Positions 5,477 through 8,005 of a DNA stretch of 8,005 nt are shown here, one piece after another; position 1 is the stretch's first letter, and every line of letters begins with the position of its first letter. The stretch lies in assembly GCA_964510375.1 (NCBI GenBank), contig CAZEBR010000050.1:1-8005 (forward strand). The letters are read 5' to 3'. This stretch comes from CAYLJV01 sp964510375. GTDB taxonomy: Archaea; Hadarchaeota; Hadarchaeia; Hadarchaeales; JAGGTB01. Made by a program: the position numbers and the translations under genes. The notes below the pieces were generated by a model that was given only the letters and a program-made list of their open reading frames with translations, made no database searches and was not told the DNA's origin.

Positions 5477-5485
5477 AAATAAATT
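5477..5485 (-). promoter_or_regulatory. TATA-like box for the zinc-ribbon gene
   Basis: AATTTATTT on the minus strand is centred 26 bases before ATG 5455, the classic archaeal distance from box to transcript start. Combined with the lack of an SD it suggests leaderless translation. Confidence 0.55.
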
Positions 5486-5543
5486 TTTTCACTCGAATTT
5501 TAAATGTTTATTCTCTGAATTCATGAGTGAGGAAAACGTCATC

Positions 5544-7697
5544 TCACGCCCTTTGAAACTGGATGTCGAACCGAGCGCCTCCCAATTCGGAGTCCTTCGC
5601 CTCTATCCTCCCACCGTAACCTTCTATGATTTGCTTCACGAGGTAAAGTCCCAAACCAGTGCCTCCTGTATCCCCCTCTTTAAATCCTCTTTCAAAGAGT
5701 CTTTCCTTTACGTCATCAGAAATACCCTTTCCGTCGTCCTCTACTGTCACTATTGCTTTATCATCCAACAACTCCGCAGAAACCTTTACGACGCCACAAT
5801 TTGCATGTATAACTGCATTTTCTAAGAGATTTGAAAATAGTTCTTCCAATAAGGGTCCACCTCGGATAAATATCTCTCCAGGCTGACATTTTAGTTCAAT
5901 ATCGTTCTCTTCGAAAACTTCCCTTTTTTCTTCGATCACATCTTTCAAGATAGGGCATAATTCTACCTTCCTAACCTCACTTTCCTGCTTTACATCTCTC
6001 AGAGTTCTAACTTTCTCGATTATATCAATGGCATCCTTGGTTGCGCCCTCGGCTTTTGAAAGATAGTCGTTTACTTCATGAGGCAGATCGTAATCCTCCA
6101 TAAGTTCGAGGTAGCCTTCTATGATTTGTCCCTTGTTCTGCACATCATGCCTCAACAAGGAATCAAGAAATTCTTCACGCTCTTCAACTCTTTTCCTATC
6201 AGTGATGTCTTTCGAAATGACAACGACATTTTCGACTTCTCCCGTTTCTTCGTTTACAACCGGGCTGTAGGTTCTATGGGACCATCTATCGGAGCCCGAA
6301 AAGTCATGCTCCACAGAATGCGATTCGCCAGTCTCGATTACCTTATCGATGTTTTCCTCCAGAGCTTTAGAGTCCTCATCGGGATGGATTTCACAGCAGC
6401 TCTTGCCAATTACCTCATCCTCACTTTTTTCAGAAATTTTTCTATCCTTAACCAGTCGCGAGAGGTGTTCATCGTTCGCAAAAACGTAGCGATAATCCGT
6501 GTCAATCATGTATATAGAATCGTTAGAGGATTCCACGGCGGTCTTAAATAACTTTAGTTTTCTTTCCGAGCTTTTCCTTCCAGAAATATCTCTCATTACC
6601 GCTATAAACCTGACTTCGTCATCGTCCCTCTCGTACATGGACAGAGAACACTCGAGAGGGAAAATTGAACCGTCTTTCTTTAAACCATCGACGATTCTAG
6701 GAGAATCGAGTTCATGCTCTTCTCCGATGGTTTTCTTCAAATCTTTCCATTGATTCTCTCTGGATTCTTCGGTCATTAATTCGACGATATTTTTGTCAAT
6801 CAACTCTTCCTTAGGGTAACCGAACACTTCAGATGTTGCCTCGTTACAGAATCGGATTTTACCATTTTTTTCGATAATCAGCATGGGATCCTTACTGGCG
6901 TCCATCGCATATCGAATCTCTTCAAGCTCTTTCTCTACCTCTAGTCGATTTGTTATATCGATTAAGGTACCCTGGACGGCTGGTTCACCTTTATAAGATG
7001 TGGGAACGGAAAAAACCTCTACGGTCTTCTTTCCATTTTTAGTAAGGGCTTCGAACTTGTAGCGGTGCGGTTCTCCCTCCCCCTCCTGACGAGCTTCCAC
7101 ACCCTCCTTCACGCGTTCGCTGTCCTTATTCGAAGCCAATTCCAGATAGTGTTTACCGATTATCTCATCCCTATCGTAACCGTAAATTCTAGAAAACTCG
7201 GGGTTCACATATTTGAACTTGTCGTCTTGAATTATATATACGCCGACGAGAGATTTTTCGGTCAGATCACGGTATTTTTTCTCGCTGCTCTTCAGCTTCT
7301 GCTTTGCGTTCCAGTACTCGACTTCCTGATCTATAGCCTGAGCCAAGACTCCGTATTGAGAGCGGGGGTCCCCACCCTTCCTCAGGTAACGATCAGCTCC
7401 AAGGTTGAGCGCCTCCATAGCCACCTCCTCCCGACCTTTGCCGGTGAATATGATGAACGGTATATCGCTCTCCCACTCCTCTCTAACGACCCTTAGAAAT
7501 TCGAGACCGTCCATCTCCGGCATCTGATAGTCAGATATCACGCAATCGTAATCCTTTTCCTCCAGGAGCTTCAGCCCCTTCTTAGCTGAAACGGCCGTAT
7601 CGACTTTAAGACTCTCGTTTTCTTTCTCGAGGAAAATTTTTGCCTGCTCGAGGACATCCAGTTCGTCGTCGACGTACAAAACTCTCAGACCGAACAC
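5544..7697 (-). CDS. Soluble receiver-PAS-PAS-PAS histidine kinase
   Basis: The 717-residue sensor has no membrane segment. A receiver domain (3-125) has the acidic pair D10/D11, phospho-acceptor D56 (SDYQMPEMDG), T85 and K106. Three PAS domains follow at about 140-255, 262-375 and 382-502, each ending in a D-I-T/S-x-R type motif that joins to a coiled linker. The H-box is LLRHDVQNKGQ with H517, a form typical of methanogen and haloarchaeal kinases. The ATPase domain has an N-box FSNLLENA (621-628), DDGKGIS (654-660) and GTGLGL (679-684), so it looks active. The N-terminal receiver suggests that it takes phosphate from another kinase or is a phosphorelay step; no output regulator lies nearby. 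GTG 7697 abuts GGAGG with no spacer, so the true N-terminus is uncertain: CTG 7688, or an extension from ATG 7723 across a run of seven A. Confidence 0.93.
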   Translation of the reverse strand: MFGLRVLYVDDELDVLEQAKIFLEKENESLKVDTAVSAKKGLKLLEEKDYDCVISDYQMPEMDGLEFLRVVREEWESDIPFIIFTGKGREEVAMEALNLGADRYLRKGGDPRSQYGVLAQAIDQEVEYWNAKQKLKSSEKKYRDLTEKSLVGVYIIQDDKFKYVNPEFSRIYGYDRDEIIGKHYLELASNKDSERVKEGVEARQEGEGEPHRYKFEALTKNGKKTVEVFSVPTSYKGEPAVQGTLIDITNRLEVEKELEEIRYAMDASKDPMLIIEKNGKIRFCNEATSEVFGYPKEELIDKNIVELMTEESRENQWKDLKKTIGEEHELDSPRIVDGLKKDGSIFPLECSLSMYERDDDEVRFIAVMRDISGRKSSERKLKLFKTAVESSNDSIYMIDTDYRYVFANDEHLSRLVKDRKISEKSEDEVIGKSCCEIHPDEDSKALEENIDKVIETGESHSVEHDFSGSDRWSHRTYSPVVNEETGEVENVVVISKDITDRKRVEEREEFLDSLLRHDVQNKGQIIEGYLELMEDYDLPHEVNDYLSKAEGATKDAIDIIEKVRTLRDVKQESEVRKVELCPILKDVIEEKREVFEENDIELKCQPGEIFIRGGPLLEELFSNLLENAVIHANCGVVKVSAELLDDKAIVTVEDDGKGISDDVKERLFERGFKEGDTGGTGLGLYLVKQIIEGYGGRIEAKDSELGGARFDIQFQRA

Positions 7698-7723
7698 CCT
7701 CCTTGTTTTTTTGGTCTATCCAT
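7685..7723 (-). other. Short leader frame with ideal SD overlapping the kinase start
   Basis: ATG 7723 has GGAGGA seven bases upstream and opens a 12-codon frame (MDRPKKQGGCSV) that ends in TGA 7687-7685, inside the kinase frame. Its codons CCA AAA AAA hold an in-phase A AAA AAA run. A backward slip by one base there, or one missing A, would give MDRPKKTRRVFGLRVLYVDD, a natural start for the receiver domain. It may thus be the true 5' end of the kinase gene, a sequencing error or a regulatory leader. Confidence 0.55.
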
Positions 7724-7730
7724 GTCATTA

Positions 7731-7736
7731 TCCTCC
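7731..7736 (-). promoter_or_regulatory. SD for ATG 7723
   Basis: Minus-strand GGAGGA is seven bases before ATG 7723, the best-placed SD in the kinase upstream region. It argues that translation begins at that ATG rather than at GTG 7697. Confidence 0.6.
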
Positions 7737-7767
7737 GAGATGTTGACTATCCTTCCATTTCTCTTCC

Positions 7768-7783
7768 TTAAAATATCTATACT
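7768..7783 (-). promoter_or_regulatory. Possible TATA region of the kinase gene
   Basis: The minus strand reads GTATAGATATTTTAAG, ending 45 bases before ATG 7723. A start about 25 bases downstream leaves a leader of roughly 25 bases containing the GGAGGA site. Confidence 0.4.
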
Positions 7784-7928
7784 CTTCGTTGGCTTATGAC
7801 GCAGTAATCAAGCCTTAACGACCAAAAAATCGAATCGATCAAAGTTAGGTTCCTTTCTTGAAAGTAGCAACGTCTATATAGATAAAGAAATAGCCCGAGC
7901 GTATGCCATCGAGAATAGAGCCCTAATC

Positions 7929-7949
7929 AAAACTCACGAAAAGTCAAAA
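7929..7949 (-). terminator. Oligo-T terminator of the tRNA-Val
   Basis: Right after the tRNA 3' end the minus strand has three TTTT runs (7949-7946, 7942-7939, 7932-7929). Clustered short T runs are the normal end signal for archaeal tRNA transcripts. Confidence 0.45.
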
Positions 7950-8005
7950 TGGTGGGCCCGGGGAGATTTGAACTCCCGATCTTCTCCTCGTAAGGGAGAC
8001 GTCAT
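7950..8005 (-). tRNA. tRNA-Val (UAC), 3' part, cut by window edge
   Basis: Read on the minus strand: anticodon stem TCTCC/GGAGA with loop CTTACGA (anticodon TAC at 7992-7990), a five-base variable loop AGATC, T stem GGGAG/CTCCC with loop TTCAAAT, acceptor strand CGGGCCC, discriminator A, and CCA at 7952-7950. The UAC anticodon reads Val codons. The 3' CCA is encoded in the genome. The D arm (except its 3' edge) and 5' acceptor strand lie beyond the window. Confidence 0.93.

Noticed and set aside
7800..8005. Open plus-strand frame of about 68 codons running into the tRNA-Val, with coding-like text (DKEIARAYAIENRALIKTHEK).
   Set aside because: It has no ATG, GTG or TTG start, and the last part is the known WARGDLN-type artefact of reading through an antisense tRNA. 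An integrase remnant was considered, but no integrase motif and no repeated tRNA end is seen.
1..8005. CRISPR arrays, insertion sequences, integrases or long repeats.
   Set aside because: No regularly spaced repeats, transposase motifs or terminal inverted repeats were found by eye; the two tRNAs at the edges differ.

Overview
The window looks archaeal, probably from a euryarchaeal lineage; I cannot place it more precisely. The reasons are: an initiator tRNA with archaeal hallmarks at the left edge; AT-rich TATA-like boxes about 25-35 bases before several starts, some apparently leaderless; an archaeal-type helix-turn-helix regulator of the COG2522 type; and a histidine kinase with the RHD-x-x-N H-box seen in methanogens and haloarchaea. 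Other genes have strong GGAGG/GGAGGTG Shine-Dalgarno (SD) sites, so both initiation modes seem to be used. There is no sign of a virus, insertion sequence or CRISPR array.

Layout, left to right. A partial initiator tRNA-Met (minus) opens the window. Three plus-strand genes follow: a COG2522-like regulator with two CxxC pairs, a ThiI-like PP-loop protein lacking the THUMP part, and a small M50-like membrane protein with HEVGH. They converge on a minus-strand pair: a low-molecular-weight phosphotyrosine phosphatase preceded by an unrecognised 103-residue protein. A plus-strand minimal nucleotidyltransferase follows. Next is a compact minus-strand pair of unknown small proteins, one basic (88 aa) and one acidic (44 aa), tightly coupled by a near-perfect SD. 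It is divergent from a plus-strand ribbon-helix-helix-like regulator (124 aa) with inverted repeats in the shared upstream region.

The right half holds a 36-residue minus-strand protein with a single CPHC knuckle, a plus-strand single-domain cupin, a minus-strand zinc-ribbon membrane protein, and a large minus-strand soluble signalling protein (receiver, three PAS domains, histidine kinase). The 5' end of the kinase gene is odd. Its nominal GTG abuts GGAGG, while an ATG with an ideal SD lies 26 bases upstream in a frame that joins the kinase frame only if one base is slipped or added at a run of seven A. A partial tRNA-Val(UAC) with encoded CCA closes the window.

Most genes are single or paired units of housekeeping or regulatory type, and no established multi-gene system is visible. 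The best candidates for something undescribed are the basic/acidic pair with its divergent regulator, the kinase leader, and the small metal-knuckle proteins.
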